DNA from: Desulforadius tongensis
GTDB lineage: Bacteria; Bacillota; Desulfotomaculia; Desulfotomaculales; Desulfohalotomaculaceae
Direction of reading: 5' to 3'
Assembly: GCF_016907915.1 (NCBI RefSeq)
Contig: NZ_JAFBCW010000002.1
Span: 62,001-126,000 of the forward strand
DNA: 64,000 nt
In this document: positions 33,862-43,753 of the stretch, piece by piece
Position numbering within the stretch: position 1 is the stretch's first letter
How the letters are laid out: each line of letters starts with the position of its first letter
Notes under the pieces: model-generated
What the model saw: the letters and a program-made list of their open reading frames with translations, nothing else
Told to the model about the DNA's origin: nothing
The model's database searches: none
Made by a program: the position numbers and the translations under genes

Positions 33862-35691
33862 ATGTGCGGAATAGTTGGTTATGTGGGCAGCCGAGCTGCG
33901 GTGCCCGTTTTAATAGAAGGTTTAAGTAAACTGGAATATAGGGGTTATGATTCTGCCGGTATAGTGGTGTGGGAAGATAATCAGCTGAAGTTGGAGAAGA
34001 AACTGGGGCGGCTGTCGGTACTGCAGGAAGCTCTGCAGGGAACAGAATTAAATGCCCGGTGCGGTATCGGGCACACCCGTTGGGCTACCCACGGACGTCC
34101 TTCGGATATCAACGCCCACCCGCACACCGACTGCACCGGCCGGTTTGCGGTGGTTCACAACGGGATCATTGAAAACTACCTGGAACTGAAAGAGTGGCTG
34201 GAGGCTAAAGGCCACAGGTTCAAGTCAGAAACCGATACAGAGGTGCTGCCCCACCTGGTGGAGCATTATTACCGGGGTGATTTAAAGGAAGCGCTGCAAA
34301 AAGTGGTGGAACGGCTGGAAGGCTCCTACGCCATTGTGGTAATCTGCAGAGATGAACCGGGGCGCCTGGTGGCGGCCCGGCAGGACAGCCCGCTGGTTGT
34401 GGGGTTGGGCGAGGGAGAAAATTTCCTGGCGTCAGATATTCCGGCGCTGTTGAAACACACCCGCCGCACCCTGATTATAGATGACGGGGAAATTGTGGAC
34501 CTGACGGCAGAAAATGTGGCCGTGAGTAACGGAACCGGTAAACCGGTAAAGAAGGAAGTTTTTGAAGTAACCTGGGAAGAAAGCCAGGCGGAAAAGGGCG
34601 GCTACGCCCACTTTATGCTCAAGGAAATATACGAGCAGCCCCGGGCACTGCGGGATACACTGAGCGGGCGCATTACACCGGAAAACCACCGGGTGATTTT
34701 AAAGGAGCTCAATATCGATACCCACCTGGTGAAAAAGATCAACCGTGTTTTCATTGTAGCCTGCGGAACGGCATATCATGCCGGGCTGGTGGGCAAACAG
34801 GTAATAGAATCGCTGGTAAGGGTGCCGGTGGAAGCGGATATTGCTTCGGAGTTCCGCTACCGCGGGCCGCTGGTGGGCCCGGACAGCCTGGTGGTGGTGG
34901 TAAGCCAATCCGGTGAAACAGCCGATACACTGGCTGCCCTGAGGGAAGCAAAACGCTTGGGAGCCAGGGTAATAGCGGTAACCAACGTGGTGGGCAGTTC
35001 CATCAGCCGGGAAGCTGACGATGTTATTTACACCTGGGCCGGGCCGGAAATAGCGGTGGCTTCCACCAAGGCCTATACCACCCAGCTGATATGTATGTAC
35101 CTGCTGGGCCTGTGGCTGGCCCAACAACGGGGCACACTGCCGCAAAATGAAATTAGAGAAATACTGGTCGAACTGCGGGAGCTTTCAGCAAAAGCAGAAA
35201 CAATACTGGATAACAACAGTGCCATCGAAGAAATTTCTAGGCAGTATAAGGATAAAGAAAACGCCTTCTTCATCGGCCGCGGTTTAGACTATGTAGTGGC
35301 AGAGGAAGGGGCCCTGAAGTTAAAAGAAATCTCTTACATCCATGCCGAAGCATACCCGGCGGGAGAACTGAAGCACGGTACACTGGCCTTAATAGTAAAG
35401 GATGTGCCGGTAATAGCCCTGGCCACCCAAAAAGCGCTGTTTGAAAAAATGGTAAGCAACATCAAAGAAGTAAATGCCAGGGAAGCATCCATTATAGCGC
35501 TGGCCATGGAAGGAAACACAGAAATAGAAAAAGTGGCGGACCACACAATATACATCCCGGCCACCCACCCGATGCTGGCACCGGTACTAACAGTGATACC
35601 CCTGCAGCTGCTGGCCTACCACGTAAGCGTGGCCAGAGGCTGCGACGTAGATAAGCCGAGAAACCTGGCCAAAAGTGTAACGGTGGAATAA
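33862..35691 (+). CDS. glmS: glutamine-fructose-6-phosphate aminotransferase (isomerizing)
   Basis: GlmS makes glucosamine-6-phosphate from fructose-6-phosphate and glutamine. The 609-residue protein begins MCGIVGY, exposing Cys2 as glutaminase nucleophile after Met removal. It has the class II amidotransferase motifs YRGYDSAGI, TRWATHG and HNGIIENY, then two SIS domains (about 290-420 and 460-600) with CGTAYHAG and SQSGETADT. The C-terminal KSVTVE tail is canonical. Expression is probably limited by the ribozyme upstream. Confidence 0.97.
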   Translation: MCGIVGYVGSRAAVPVLIEGLSKLEYRGYDSAGIVVWEDNQLKLEKKLGRLSVLQEALQGTELNARCGIGHTRWATHGRPSDINAHPHTDCTGRFAVVHNGIIENYLELKEWLEAKGHRFKSETDTEVLPHLVEHYYRGDLKEALQKVVERLEGSYAIVVICRDEPGRLVAARQDSPLVVGLGEGENFLASDIPALLKHTRRTLIIDDGEIVDLTAENVAVSNGTGKPVKKEVFEVTWEESQAEKGGYAHFMLKEIYEQPRALRDTLSGRITPENHRVILKELNIDTHLVKKINRVFIVACGTAYHAGLVGKQVIESLVRVPVEADIASEFRYRGPLVGPDSLVVVVSQSGETADTLAALREAKRLGARVIAVTNVVGSSISREADDVIYTWAGPEIAVASTKAYTTQLICMYLLGLWLAQQRGTLPQNEIREILVELRELSAKAETILDNNSAIEEISRQYKDKENAFFIGRGLDYVVAEEGALKLKEISYIHAEAYPAGELKHGTLALIVKDVPVIALATQKALFEKMVSNIKEVNAREASIIALAMEGNTEIEKVADHTIYIPATHPMLAPVLTVIPLQLLAYHVSVARGCDVDKPRNLAKSVTVE

Positions 35692-35808
35692 GTTAAACAT
35701 AAACTGTTTGTTAAAGTGCTTGTCGGTTTTATTAAAGGTTGAGAACCTGTCATTAAAGATTGATACTAATTTTAATAAAGTTTTAGACTGAAAAGTCCGC
35801 AAAATTAG

Positions 35809-35846
35809 AAGGCACCGCTTTGATTAATTAAAGTGGTGTCTTTTTT
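35809..35846 (+). terminator. terminator after glmS
   Basis: AAGGCACCGCTTTGA pairs with TTAAAGTGGTGTCTT (three G-T wobbles), loop about 4, followed by T6. It lies about 115 bases past the glmS stop. Confidence 0.8.
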
Positions 35847-35984
35847 CTTGAAGCTAAAAATAAACTTTAAAAATTAAAGGACAATATTATAACTGCTAAT
35901 GCTGTAACTTTTTGGCAAAAATATTTACTAAAAATCAAAATTAAATAAGCACCATTATATAAACAAGAGGATTTCCCTGCTGAT

Positions 35985-35993
35985 TGGTATAAT
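35985..35993 (+). promoter_or_regulatory. candidate hsdM promoter (extended -10)
   Basis: TGGTATAAT gives a perfect TATAAT with the upstream TGn extension; no good -35 is visible. It lies about 60 bases before the hsdM start. Confidence 0.45.
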
Positions 35994-36051
35994 CTATATA
36001 TATATATGTCAATAGAATCATAGAACAAAAATTTTAGAGGGGACAATATAA

Positions 36052-37569
36052 TTGAGAAAGCTAACATTGCAGCAGTTAGAATCTACACTGTGGAAGGCAG
36101 CTGATATATTACGGGGTGAGCTCAGCTCCACCGAGTATAAAGATTACATATTCGGTATTTTGTTCCTAAAACGAATGAATGACCAATTTGCGGCGGAGAG
36201 GAAACAAAAAAGGGAAGAGTTTATTAAGGCAGGTATGCCCGAAGAAGAAGTAGAGCAGCTTTTAGAAGATGCATCAATTTATGAAACATTCTATGTGCCT
36301 AAAAGGGCAAGATGGGAAAAATTAAAGAAATTGAATTTAAACATCGGCCCAGAATTGGACAAGGCTTTTAAATCTATAGAAGATGAACGTACTAACTCTG
36401 AGCTGATAGGGGTACTCACCACTGCCAACTACAATGACAAAGAAAAAGTACCTGATAAAAAGCTGTCCCAGCTCTTGTTGTTGTTTGATACCGTAAACCT
36501 GGCTAATGATAACCTGGAAAACGATGATGTGCTTGGAGATGCTTATGAATACCTGATTAAGCAGTTTGCTGATGAAGGCGGCAAACGTGGGGGGGAGTTT
36601 TACACACCCCAACAAGTTGTACAGGTGCTTGTAAATATAGTTAAACCGAAAGAAGGAGATAGAATATACGACCCCACAGTAGGTAGTGGTTCGTTTTTAA
36701 TTCAAAGTATTAAATACATAAGGGAGAAAGGTTACAATTGGAAAAACGTATCATTGTTCGGGCAGGAAATTAACCTGTCTACATGGGCTATTTGTAAAAT
36801 GAATATGCTTCTTCATGGGGCAAAGGGTGCAGATATTCAAAAAGGTGATGCTATCCGTAATCCTATGCACGTTGACGGTGGGGTTTTAAAGACCTTTGAC
36901 ATAGTCCTTGCTAATCCACCGTTTTCACTCAAGAACTGGGGTAAAGAAGAAGCGGAGGCAGACCCATACAACAGGTTCCCTTATGGGGTGCCGCCAAAAT
37001 CATATGGTGATTTAGCATTTGTATGCCACATGGTTGCCAGTTTAAATTCCAAGGGCAGAATGGGAACTGTTGTTCCTCATGGTGTATTATTTAGAGGTGG
37101 GGCAGAAGGAAAGATAAGAACGGGGCTTGTTAAAGATGATTTGATTGAAGCAGTAATCGGCCTGCCCCCAAATTTATTTTACGGAACGGGTATTCCAGCA
37201 GCCCTGCTTATAATTAACAAAAATAAACCGCAGGAACGGAAAGGGAAAATCCTGTTTGTTGATGCCAGCCGGGGATATGTAAAGAATGGCAGCAAAAATA
37301 AGCTGCGGCCGGAGGATATGGAAAAAATAATTAAAACCTACGATGAATTTAAAGATGTAGATAAATATGCGGCAGTGGTGGATATTAAGACTATTGAAGA
37401 AAATGATTACAACCTTAATATCAGCCGTTATGTGGATACCACCGAAGAAGAGGAAGAAATAGATATCGCAGGGGTAATTGCAGAGATACGGGAACTAAAA
37501 AAGCAGTCGGCTGAAACGGAAAAAAAGTTAAACCAGTATTTGAAAGAACTTGGGTTTGAGGAGATTTAG
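36052..37569 (+). CDS. hsdM: type I restriction-modification system methyltransferase subunit
   Basis: HsdM is the N6-adenine methyltransferase of a type I R-M complex (two HsdM, one HsdS, two HsdR). The 505-residue protein has an N-terminal helical HsdM domain, the SAM-binding motif DPTVGSGSFLIQS near residue 205 and the catalytic NPPF in LANPPFSLKNWG near residue 287. It starts at TTG 36052 after GAGGGG. The gene and its neighbours are visibly richer in A and T than the preceding 36 kb, suggesting horizontal acquisition. Confidence 0.95.
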   Translation: MRKLTLQQLESTLWKAADILRGELSSTEYKDYIFGILFLKRMNDQFAAERKQKREEFIKAGMPEEEVEQLLEDASIYETFYVPKRARWEKLKKLNLNIGPELDKAFKSIEDERTNSELIGVLTTANYNDKEKVPDKKLSQLLLLFDTVNLANDNLENDDVLGDAYEYLIKQFADEGGKRGGEFYTPQQVVQVLVNIVKPKEGDRIYDPTVGSGSFLIQSIKYIREKGYNWKNVSLFGQEINLSTWAICKMNMLLHGAKGADIQKGDAIRNPMHVDGGVLKTFDIVLANPPFSLKNWGKEEAEADPYNRFPYGVPPKSYGDLAFVCHMVASLNSKGRMGTVVPHGVLFRGGAEGKIRTGLVKDDLIEAVIGLPPNLFYGTGIPAALLIINKNKPQERKGKILFVDASRGYVKNGSKNKLRPEDMEKIIKTYDEFKDVDKYAAVVDIKTIEENDYNLNISRYVDTTEEEEEIDIAGVIAEIRELKKQSAETEKKLNQYLKELGFEEI

Positions 37570-37586
37570 AGATAGAAGGTGGAATA

Positions 37587-38840
37587 GTGTCTTCGGGGTA
37601 CAAAAATTCTGAGTATGGTAAAGTACCTATAGAATGGAAAATAAAACAATTATCTGATGTAGCTTACGTAAATCCTAATTATAAGCTTATGAAAGGTAAT
37701 GTATATGATTATATAGAAATGGCTTCATTACCTATTATGGGCAGCAAAATAGGTGAAATTAAAAAGAGAAAGTATGATCAAACTTCTGGTAGTAAGTTTA
37801 AGAATGGTGACACTTTGTTTGCAAGAATAACTCCTTGCACTGAGAATGGAAAAATTGGATTTGTTGATTGTTTATCAACTGAATATGGATTGGGATCAAC
37901 AGAATTTATAGTTCTATCTCCTAAAAAAAATAAAATAGTACCTAAGTATTTATTTTATTTTACAAGTTTAAGTAGAGTTAGGAATTATGCCATAAGTAGG
38001 ATGGTGGGAACAACAGGTAGACAAAGAGTACCTAAAGAGGTATTTGGAGAAGAGCTGATTATTCCAATCCCTCCTTTAAGAGAACAAGAAAAAATTGTTG
38101 ACGTATTATCAACTGTAGATGAACAAATTGAACAAACTGATAAATTAATCGAAAAGACAAAAGAACTAAAAAAAGGATTAATGCAGAAACTGCTCACCAG
38201 GGGAATTGGGCATACAAAATTTAAAAAGACAGAATTAGGAGAAATTCCTGCTGAGTGGGAAGTTATGAGAATAGACGAAGTTGCAATTGTTAATCCAGAA
38301 AGTTTAACTAACAAAACTAATTCGGACTTGGAAATAAACTATATAGACATAGAAAGTGTCAGTACTGGAAAATTAAAAAAGATAAAGAAAATAAAATTTA
38401 AGGACGCTCCAAGTCGAGCAAGAAGAAAAGTACAATTTGGTGATGTAATAGTATCAACTGTTAGGCCATATTTAAAAGCTTTTACTATAATAAAAAAAGA
38501 CATTAATAATTTAATTTGCTCGACTGGTTATGCTGTAATAAGAGCAAATAATCGTATTAATCGGGAGTACTTATATCAATGTACATTAAGCGACTATTTT
38601 TTAAATCAACTTCGGAATAAAATGGTAGGTTCAAATTACCCTGCTGTAAATAGTATAGATATAAAAAATAACCTTATCGCAGTTCCTTCTATTGAAGAGC
38701 AAATTAAAATTGCACAAATTTTAGATAATGTGGATAAAAGGATAGAGCAATATGAAAATAAATCTAATATGCTACAATCTCTAAAAAAAGCCTTAATGCA
38801 GCAGCTGCTCACTGGCAAAATCCGAGTTAAGGTTTCTTAG
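37587..38840 (+). CDS. hsdS: type I restriction-modification system specificity subunit
   Basis: HsdS reads the bipartite DNA target. The 417-residue protein has the usual two target-recognition domains, each opening with a GxxPxEWxxxxxxxVAxVNP pattern (residues about 8-40 and 215-245). The conserved coiled-coil spacers are LREQEKIVDVLSTVDEQIEQ in the middle and EEQIKIAQILDNVDKRIEQ at the end. Both halves look intact, so the target is probably asymmetric; the sequence cannot be predicted by eye. GTG 37587 follows AGAAGGTGG. Codon use is very AT-rich, more than hsdM or hsdR, as is common for exchanged specificity genes. Confidence 0.93.
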   Translation: MSSGYKNSEYGKVPIEWKIKQLSDVAYVNPNYKLMKGNVYDYIEMASLPIMGSKIGEIKKRKYDQTSGSKFKNGDTLFARITPCTENGKIGFVDCLSTEYGLGSTEFIVLSPKKNKIVPKYLFYFTSLSRVRNYAISRMVGTTGRQRVPKEVFGEELIIPIPPLREQEKIVDVLSTVDEQIEQTDKLIEKTKELKKGLMQKLLTRGIGHTKFKKTELGEIPAEWEVMRIDEVAIVNPESLTNKTNSDLEINYIDIESVSTGKLKKIKKIKFKDAPSRARRKVQFGDVIVSTVRPYLKAFTIIKKDINNLICSTGYAVIRANNRINREYLYQCTLSDYFLNQLRNKMVGSNYPAVNSIDIKNNLIAVPSIEEQIKIAQILDNVDKRIEQYENKSNMLQSLKKALMQQLLTGKIRVKVS

Positions 38841-38853
38841 GTGGTGATGACCC

Positions 38854-41800
38854 ATGTCCTACCTTGGTAATGAAGAAACGCTGGTGGAACTGCCGGCCAT
38901 AGAATACTTACAAAACAAACTGGGTTACGAGTTTATTCATGGCGATAAACTAACCCCTGAAAACGGGGAGAGGGACAGCTTTACCGAAGTTATTCTTGTT
39001 AAGCGGCTAAAAAAAGCTCTAAAACGTATAAATCCATGGATAAATGAAACTAACTTAAACAAAGCTGTGCGGTATTTAACCAGGCCTGAAAACTTAGGCA
39101 CTAATTTGCTGGAAATTAATGAAAAAATATATGATGCCGTTGTAAATCTAACATTTGCCTTAGACCAAGATTTAGACGGCAGCGGGCAGAAAAAATACCA
39201 TACAGTGAAATTCATTGACTGGGATAACATTAATAACAACGAATTTCTGGTGACAAGGCAGTTTATGGTTCAAGGTCCCAATGAGAAGGCTGTACCCGAT
39301 ATTGTGGTATTTATAAACGGTATACCTGTTGCGGTGCTGGAATGCAAATCTCCATTTCTTGAAAAAGATAAGAATGAAAAAACAGGTAAGCATAAAGCAT
39401 TTGAACAGCTGCGGCGGTACATGGATGCCAGGGGTTCTGAAAATATTGAAGGTGCTTCCAGGCTCTTTTACACCAATTTCTTTACAGGAATACTAAATAA
39501 ATACCATGCCTATCTGGGAACCATCAGTTCCCAGTACGGGCACTATTTAGAATGGAAAGACCCGTATCCTTTTAGTAAACAAGACATTGAAAATGTTGAA
39601 GATTATGGTCAAAACTTATTCCTGCAGGGCGTGCTGGAGAAAAATAACCTCATGAATATAATGAGAAACTTTATACTGTTTGAAACTGATAACCAATCCA
39701 GCACAAAAATTAAAAAGATCTGCAGGTATCAGCAGTTTAGGGCAGTTAATAAGGCAGTGGAAAGATTGGTAAAGGGGAAAGACTCCTTAAGCCGTGGCGG
39801 TGTTATTTGGCACACGCAGGGTTCAGGTAAATCTCTTACCATGGTATTTTTAGCCCGGATGTTAAGAAGAATTCCTGAATTATCTGATTCTACAATTGTA
39901 GTTGTTACCGACAGAATTGACCTGGATAGGCAGATTTATAATACCTTTGTAAGAACACTGTCATCTATCACCACACCGGTTCATATCGAATCAGTTAAAC
40001 AGCTGAAAGAACTGCTGTCCATGGCCCAACCTCAGATTATAATGACCACCATACACAAATTCCAGGCTGAAAAAGAAGAACAGGAGAAATTAAAAGATAA
40101 TAAACAAAAATCGGGCTTGTATTTGGAAAAGCAGTTCCCCGTACTTACTACAAAATCGAACGTAATAGTTTTAGCCGATGAAGCACACCGCAGTCAGTAT
40201 AAAGGGCTTGCAAAAAATATGCGTGATGCCTTACCCAATGCTGCCTTTATTGGTTTTACAGGTACTCCCATTGATAGAGAAGATAAATCTACTCCCAGAA
40301 CCTTTGGTTCATACATAGACAAATACTCTATTCAACAGGCGGTAGAAGATGGGGCCACAGTAAAAATTGTTTATGAGGGCAGAAGACCTGATCTGCATGT
40401 AAAAGGGGATACATTAGAGGAGTTATTTGAACAGGCATTCGGAGATAAAACAGATGAAGAAAAGGAAGCAATTAAGCAGAAATATGCCAATAGACGAACT
40501 GTTGCAGAAGCAGATGAACGAATTAATGATATTGCCAAAGATATATTGAAACATTACAAAGAGCAGGTGTATCCCAATGGTTTTAAGGCTCAAGTGGTAT
40601 GTGTTTCAAGGGAAGCATGTGTAAAGTATTATAATGCACTTACAAAATATATGAAAGATATCATTGGTGAATCCTTAGAAGTAAAGATAATTTTTTCAGG
40701 GAATTTAAATGACAAACCGCATCTAAAAGAACACTTTACCACCAAAGCAGAGCAGGCAGAGATTATTAAGCGGTTTATTCAGCCCATTGAGAAAGACAAA
40801 CTGTGCTTTTTAATTGTTAAAGACATGCTGTTAACCGGCTTTGATGCTCCCATAGAACAGGTAATGTATCTTGACAGACCCTTAAAAGAACATAACCTGC
40901 TTCAAGCAATAGCCAGGGTAAATAGAACATGCGGTGACAAGAAAAAGTGCGGTTATGTAGTAGATTATTATGGCATCTTCAGCTTTTTGGAAGAAGCACT
41001 GGCTGTATTTGATAAGGAAGAACTGGGGCAGCCGATGGTGTCCATGAATAAAGTATATGAGCAGATGATGACCTACCGGGAAGCGGTTATGTCCATATTT
41101 GCAGGTGTGGATAAAAATGACTTGGATGCCTTAGTAAATAAATTAAAGCCCGAAGATAAACGGGCAGAGTTTGAGATAGCATATAAAAAATTTGCATCAA
41201 CTATGGAGCAGCTGCTCCCAAACCACGTTACCAAAGACAATATAAATGACTTGAAGTGGTTGTCATACATAAGGTCGGCTGCCAAGGTAAGATTTGAGCC
41301 GGAAAAAGATATAGATATATCTGACTGTGGTGACAAAGTTAAAAAAATTATTAACGAACATCTTAAATCGAAGGGCGTACAGCAGTGGATAAAGCCAATT
41401 ACACTATTTGATTCCGATTACCAAAATAAAATAAAAACTCTTAAATCTGATGAAGCTGTTGCATCATCAATGGAACACTCTATAAAACACATAATCCATG
41501 TAAAAATGGATGATAACCCCACTTATTACACCAGCCTATTAGAAAAACTGCAAAAAATCCTGGATGAAACAAAAAACAGCTGGGAAGAGCGAAGAAAGAA
41601 ATTGGAAGAATTTATTAATAATGACATTAAAAAAGGTGAACAGCGGGAAGCAGAAGCATTGGGACTAACCAAAGAAGAGTACGCCTTCTTTGAGGTGGTA
41701 AAAGAAAACCTGCTGGAAACAGGAGAAGAAACAGGAAAAGTTAAAGAAGCCCAAGCAGTATATATCAGCCGGGATATTATTGAATTATCTAAGGATATTG

Positions 41801-42003
41801 CAAAGAATGTAGCAGATATTGTGAAAAGTAACTATGTAATTGATTGGACTACAAACATCACAAAAACTGCTGATATTGAACGGGAAATTTACTTAATGCT
41901 CACTAAAAGATACTTCAAACAAATTAAAATGGAAGTTAGAAAAAGAATGGTACAACCATTACTGCAGCTGGCTAAAAGACATTATGCGGAAATAGGTAGG
42001 TAA
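38854..42003 (+). CDS. hsdR: type I restriction-modification system endonuclease/translocase subunit
   Basis: HsdR is the motor and nuclease. The 1049-residue protein has the nuclease motif PDIVVFINGIPVAVLECKSP near residues 148-167, with the Asp and the E-x-K of the PD-(D/E)xK fold. The SF2 translocase has Walker A HTQGSGKSLTM, DEAH box ADEAHRSQY, SAT-like FTGTP and motif VI QAIARVNRT. The C-terminal part is helical and binds HsdM. All catalytic motifs are present, so the system is probably active. ATG 38854 follows TTAGGTGGTGATG. Confidence 0.95.
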   Translation: MSYLGNEETLVELPAIEYLQNKLGYEFIHGDKLTPENGERDSFTEVILVKRLKKALKRINPWINETNLNKAVRYLTRPENLGTNLLEINEKIYDAVVNLTFALDQDLDGSGQKKYHTVKFIDWDNINNNEFLVTRQFMVQGPNEKAVPDIVVFINGIPVAVLECKSPFLEKDKNEKTGKHKAFEQLRRYMDARGSENIEGASRLFYTNFFTGILNKYHAYLGTISSQYGHYLEWKDPYPFSKQDIENVEDYGQNLFLQGVLEKNNLMNIMRNFILFETDNQSSTKIKKICRYQQFRAVNKAVERLVKGKDSLSRGGVIWHTQGSGKSLTMVFLARMLRRIPELSDSTIVVVTDRIDLDRQIYNTFVRTLSSITTPVHIESVKQLKELLSMAQPQIIMTTIHKFQAEKEEQEKLKDNKQKSGLYLEKQFPVLTTKSNVIVLADEAHRSQYKGLAKNMRDALPNAAFIGFTGTPIDREDKSTPRTFGSYIDKYSIQQAVEDGATVKIVYEGRRPDLHVKGDTLEELFEQAFGDKTDEEKEAIKQKYANRRTVAEADERINDIAKDILKHYKEQVYPNGFKAQVVCVSREACVKYYNALTKYMKDIIGESLEVKIIFSGNLNDKPHLKEHFTTKAEQAEIIKRFIQPIEKDKLCFLIVKDMLLTGFDAPIEQVMYLDRPLKEHNLLQAIARVNRTCGDKKKCGYVVDYYGIFSFLEEALAVFDKEELGQPMVSMNKVYEQMMTYREAVMSIFAGVDKNDLDALVNKLKPEDKRAEFEIAYKKFASTMEQLLPNHVTKDNINDLKWLSYIRSAAKVRFEPEKDIDISDCGDKVKKIINEHLKSKGVQQWIKPITLFDSDYQNKIKTLKSDEAVASSMEHSIKHIIHVKMDDNPTYYTSLLEKLQKILDETKNSWEERRKKLEEFINNDIKKGEQREAEALGLTKEEYAFFEVVKENLLETGEETGKVKEAQAVYISRDIIELSKDIAKNVADIVKSNYVIDWTTNITKTADIEREIYLMLTKRYFKQIKMEVRKRMVQPLLQLAKRHYAEIGR

Positions 42004-42005
42004 AA

Positions 42006-42719
42006 ATGAAACTTTCAACTAATTACGGCACACAAATAATAAACTTTGAAGTAATGTACTCCAAAAGAAAAACCATGGAAATAAGGGTGGAGCCGCCAGG
42101 GGTAGTGAAGGTTGTTGTTCCCCAGAATACACCTGAGCAGGTTATATTAGAAAGGGTTAAGAGTAAAGGGGCATGGATAGTACAAAAGTTGTTTTTATTA
42201 AGGAGTGTAGAATATCGACCAATTAAAAGGGAGTTTGTAAATGGCGAATCCTTTATGTATTTGGGTAGAAACTATTCACTGCAGCTGCAGCTGGATAAAA
42301 CAGTAAAAAAACCAGAAGTTAAGCTGTACCAGGGTAAATTTCAAGTAAAAACCCCTACCAACGATGAAGCAGCTATTCGCAAAGCCATGGAGTTATGGTA
42401 TAGAAATAAAACAAAGGAAAAAGTGGAGGAAAGAATTAAGTATTACCAGCATTTTTTTAATATTAAACCCACAAATGTTAAAGTGAAGGACCAGAAGAAG
42501 AGGTGGGCAAGCTGTACTTCAAGAAACGAACTTCTATTTAACTGGCGGTGTGTAATGGCTTCTTCACCAGTGCTTGACTATATTGTAGTGCACGAGATGT
42601 GCCACATGGTTTATAAAAATCATTCTCAAGATTTTTGGGGTTTGGTAGCTTCAATAATTCCAGATTATAAATGGCGTAAGGACTGGCTGAAAAAGTATGG
42701 GGTTAAAATGGATTTGTGA
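42006..42719 (+). CDS. YgjP-like (SprT-related) zinc metallopeptidase
   Basis: A 237-residue member of the M48-linked YgjP/DUF45 family. The zinc motif is HEMCH in VVHEMCHMVYKNHSQDFW near residue 195, with the upstream segment VKDQKKRWASCTSRNELLFNW typical of the family. The gene begins 3 bases after hsdR and so belongs to the R-M operon, a frequent pairing. Its role there is unknown; a protease acting on the restriction complex is one possibility. Confidence 0.88.
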   Translation: MKLSTNYGTQIINFEVMYSKRKTMEIRVEPPGVVKVVVPQNTPEQVILERVKSKGAWIVQKLFLLRSVEYRPIKREFVNGESFMYLGRNYSLQLQLDKTVKKPEVKLYQGKFQVKTPTNDEAAIRKAMELWYRNKTKEKVEERIKYYQHFFNIKPTNVKVKDQKKRWASCTSRNELLFNWRCVMASSPVLDYIVVHEMCHMVYKNHSQDFWGLVASIIPDYKWRKDWLKKYGVKMDL

Positions 42720-42813
42720 TATTACCTGAAGGGGATCACAGTTAAACAGGATTTAGTGAAACAGGGCTTAAATAATTGCTTTGTAGACATAACCAGCAAG
42801 TGAATTTATAGTG

Positions 42814-42822
42814 TGATATAAT
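42814..42822 (+). promoter_or_regulatory. candidate promoter of the DUF488 cassette (extended -10)
   Basis: TGATATAAT has a perfect TATAAT (42817-42822) with the TGn extension, 21 bases before the first DUF488 gene. No clear -35. It suggests the three-gene cassette can be expressed apart from hsdMSR. Confidence 0.4.
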
Positions 42823-42842
42823 TAATTAATTTAGGGTGATAA

Positions 42843-43292
42843 ATGATGGAAATGAAAAAAGAAGGTTTGGTTATTACTACTAATGTTTCATCCTTAAAAA
42901 AATTAAAATGTGATCAGATTTGGTTAATAGCTAGAGCAGGAAAAGAAATTCCTGGTACCTTGCGAGTAAGGGAATTAGCTCCTAGTAAACAATTATTTCA
43001 AAGATATATAAATGAGTGGCGGTTTAAAGACCCTGAAGAATGGTGGCACCTTTATAGGGAACAATTTTATAATGAACTCAATAAAGAAGAGAAATTAAAG
43101 CCACTTAGATATTTATGGAAACTAGTGAAATCCGGTGAAACTATTGCTTTAGTTTGTTTTTGTAGAGACTATAGATATTGTCATCGTTCTTTAGTAGGAG
43201 ATTTCCTAAGGAATGCAGGTTTAGTAGTGAAGGAATTTTCGAGTAAGGAATCATCTTCAATTTCTAAGTATGAACAAATTAGTTTGTTTTGA
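42843..43292 (+). CDS. DUF488 family protein (first of two)
   Basis: A 149-residue protein of the DUF488 family. The C-terminal motif ALVCFCRDYRYCHRSLVGDFL has the paired Cys and the CHR signature that closes this domain. The N-terminal half carries the conserved Arg-containing segment GTLRVRELAPSK. The biochemical function of DUF488 proteins is not established. It starts at ATG 42843 after AGGGTG and is followed after 15 bases by a second, different DUF488 gene. Confidence 0.75.
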   Translation: MMEMKKEGLVITTNVSSLKKLKCDQIWLIARAGKEIPGTLRVRELAPSKQLFQRYINEWRFKDPEEWWHLYREQFYNELNKEEKLKPLRYLWKLVKSGETIALVCFCRDYRYCHRSLVGDFLRNAGLVVKEFSSKESSSISKYEQISLF

Positions 43293-43307
43293 AAAGGGGT
43301 TTCAGTA

Positions 43308-43739
43308 ATGACGATTTTTACGATAGGTTTTTCAAAGAAGTCTTTACGTGAATTCATTAAAAGACTACAAAAACATAATATTAATCAAGTTATAGATATA
43401 AGGCTAAATAATACTTCTCAACTGGCTGGATTTGCCAAAAAAGAAGATTTAAAATATATTCTTGAACTGGTTGGAATTGAGTACAAACATATGCCTGAAT
43501 TTGCACCAACAGATGCTATTCTTAAAGGTTATAAGAATAAAAAGATTACTTGGGATGAATATGAAAAACTTTTTATAGACTTACTCAAAACCAGGGAACC
43601 ACTTCCAAATATTGTAGATACTCCTGGGGAAAATATATGTTTACTGTGTTCGGAGGATAAACCTAAGGAATGTCACAGAAGATTAGTAGCAGAATATTTT
43701 TTGAGTAAAAATTATTGTAGTTCAATTAAGCATTTATAA
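43308..43739 (+). CDS. DUF488 family protein (second of two)
   Basis: A 143-residue DUF488 protein of the more typical type. It opens TIFTIGFSKKSLREFIKRLQ with the conserved DIRLNNTSQLAGFAKKEDL segment, and ends ICLLCSEDKPKECHRRLVAEYF with the C-x(n)-CHR signature. Little sequence is shared with the preceding DUF488 gene beyond the signature. Its start is set by AAAAGGGG and ATG 43308. Function unknown; conserved Cys, His and Arg suggest an enzyme. Confidence 0.8.
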   Translation: MTIFTIGFSKKSLREFIKRLQKHNINQVIDIRLNNTSQLAGFAKKEDLKYILELVGIEYKHMPEFAPTDAILKGYKNKKITWDEYEKLFIDLLKTREPLPNIVDTPGENICLLCSEDKPKECHRRLVAEYFLSKNYCSSIKHL

Positions 43740-43753
43740 TTGGAGGAAAATAC

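Larger units (their letters stand above)
35692..36051. other. glmS-hsdM intergenic region
   Basis: This 360-base stretch marks the change from GC-balanced housekeeping genes to the AT-rich restriction island. It holds the glmS terminator (35809-35846), an extended -10 promoter for hsdM (35985-35993) and a short TA-dinucleotide run near 35995-36006. No gene, attachment site or tRNA was found in it. Confidence 0.6.

Noticed and set aside
35995..36006. TA-dinucleotide run near hsdM, and a similar one near 47067-47083
   Set aside because: Short low-complexity AT runs near promoters; too short to call as elements.
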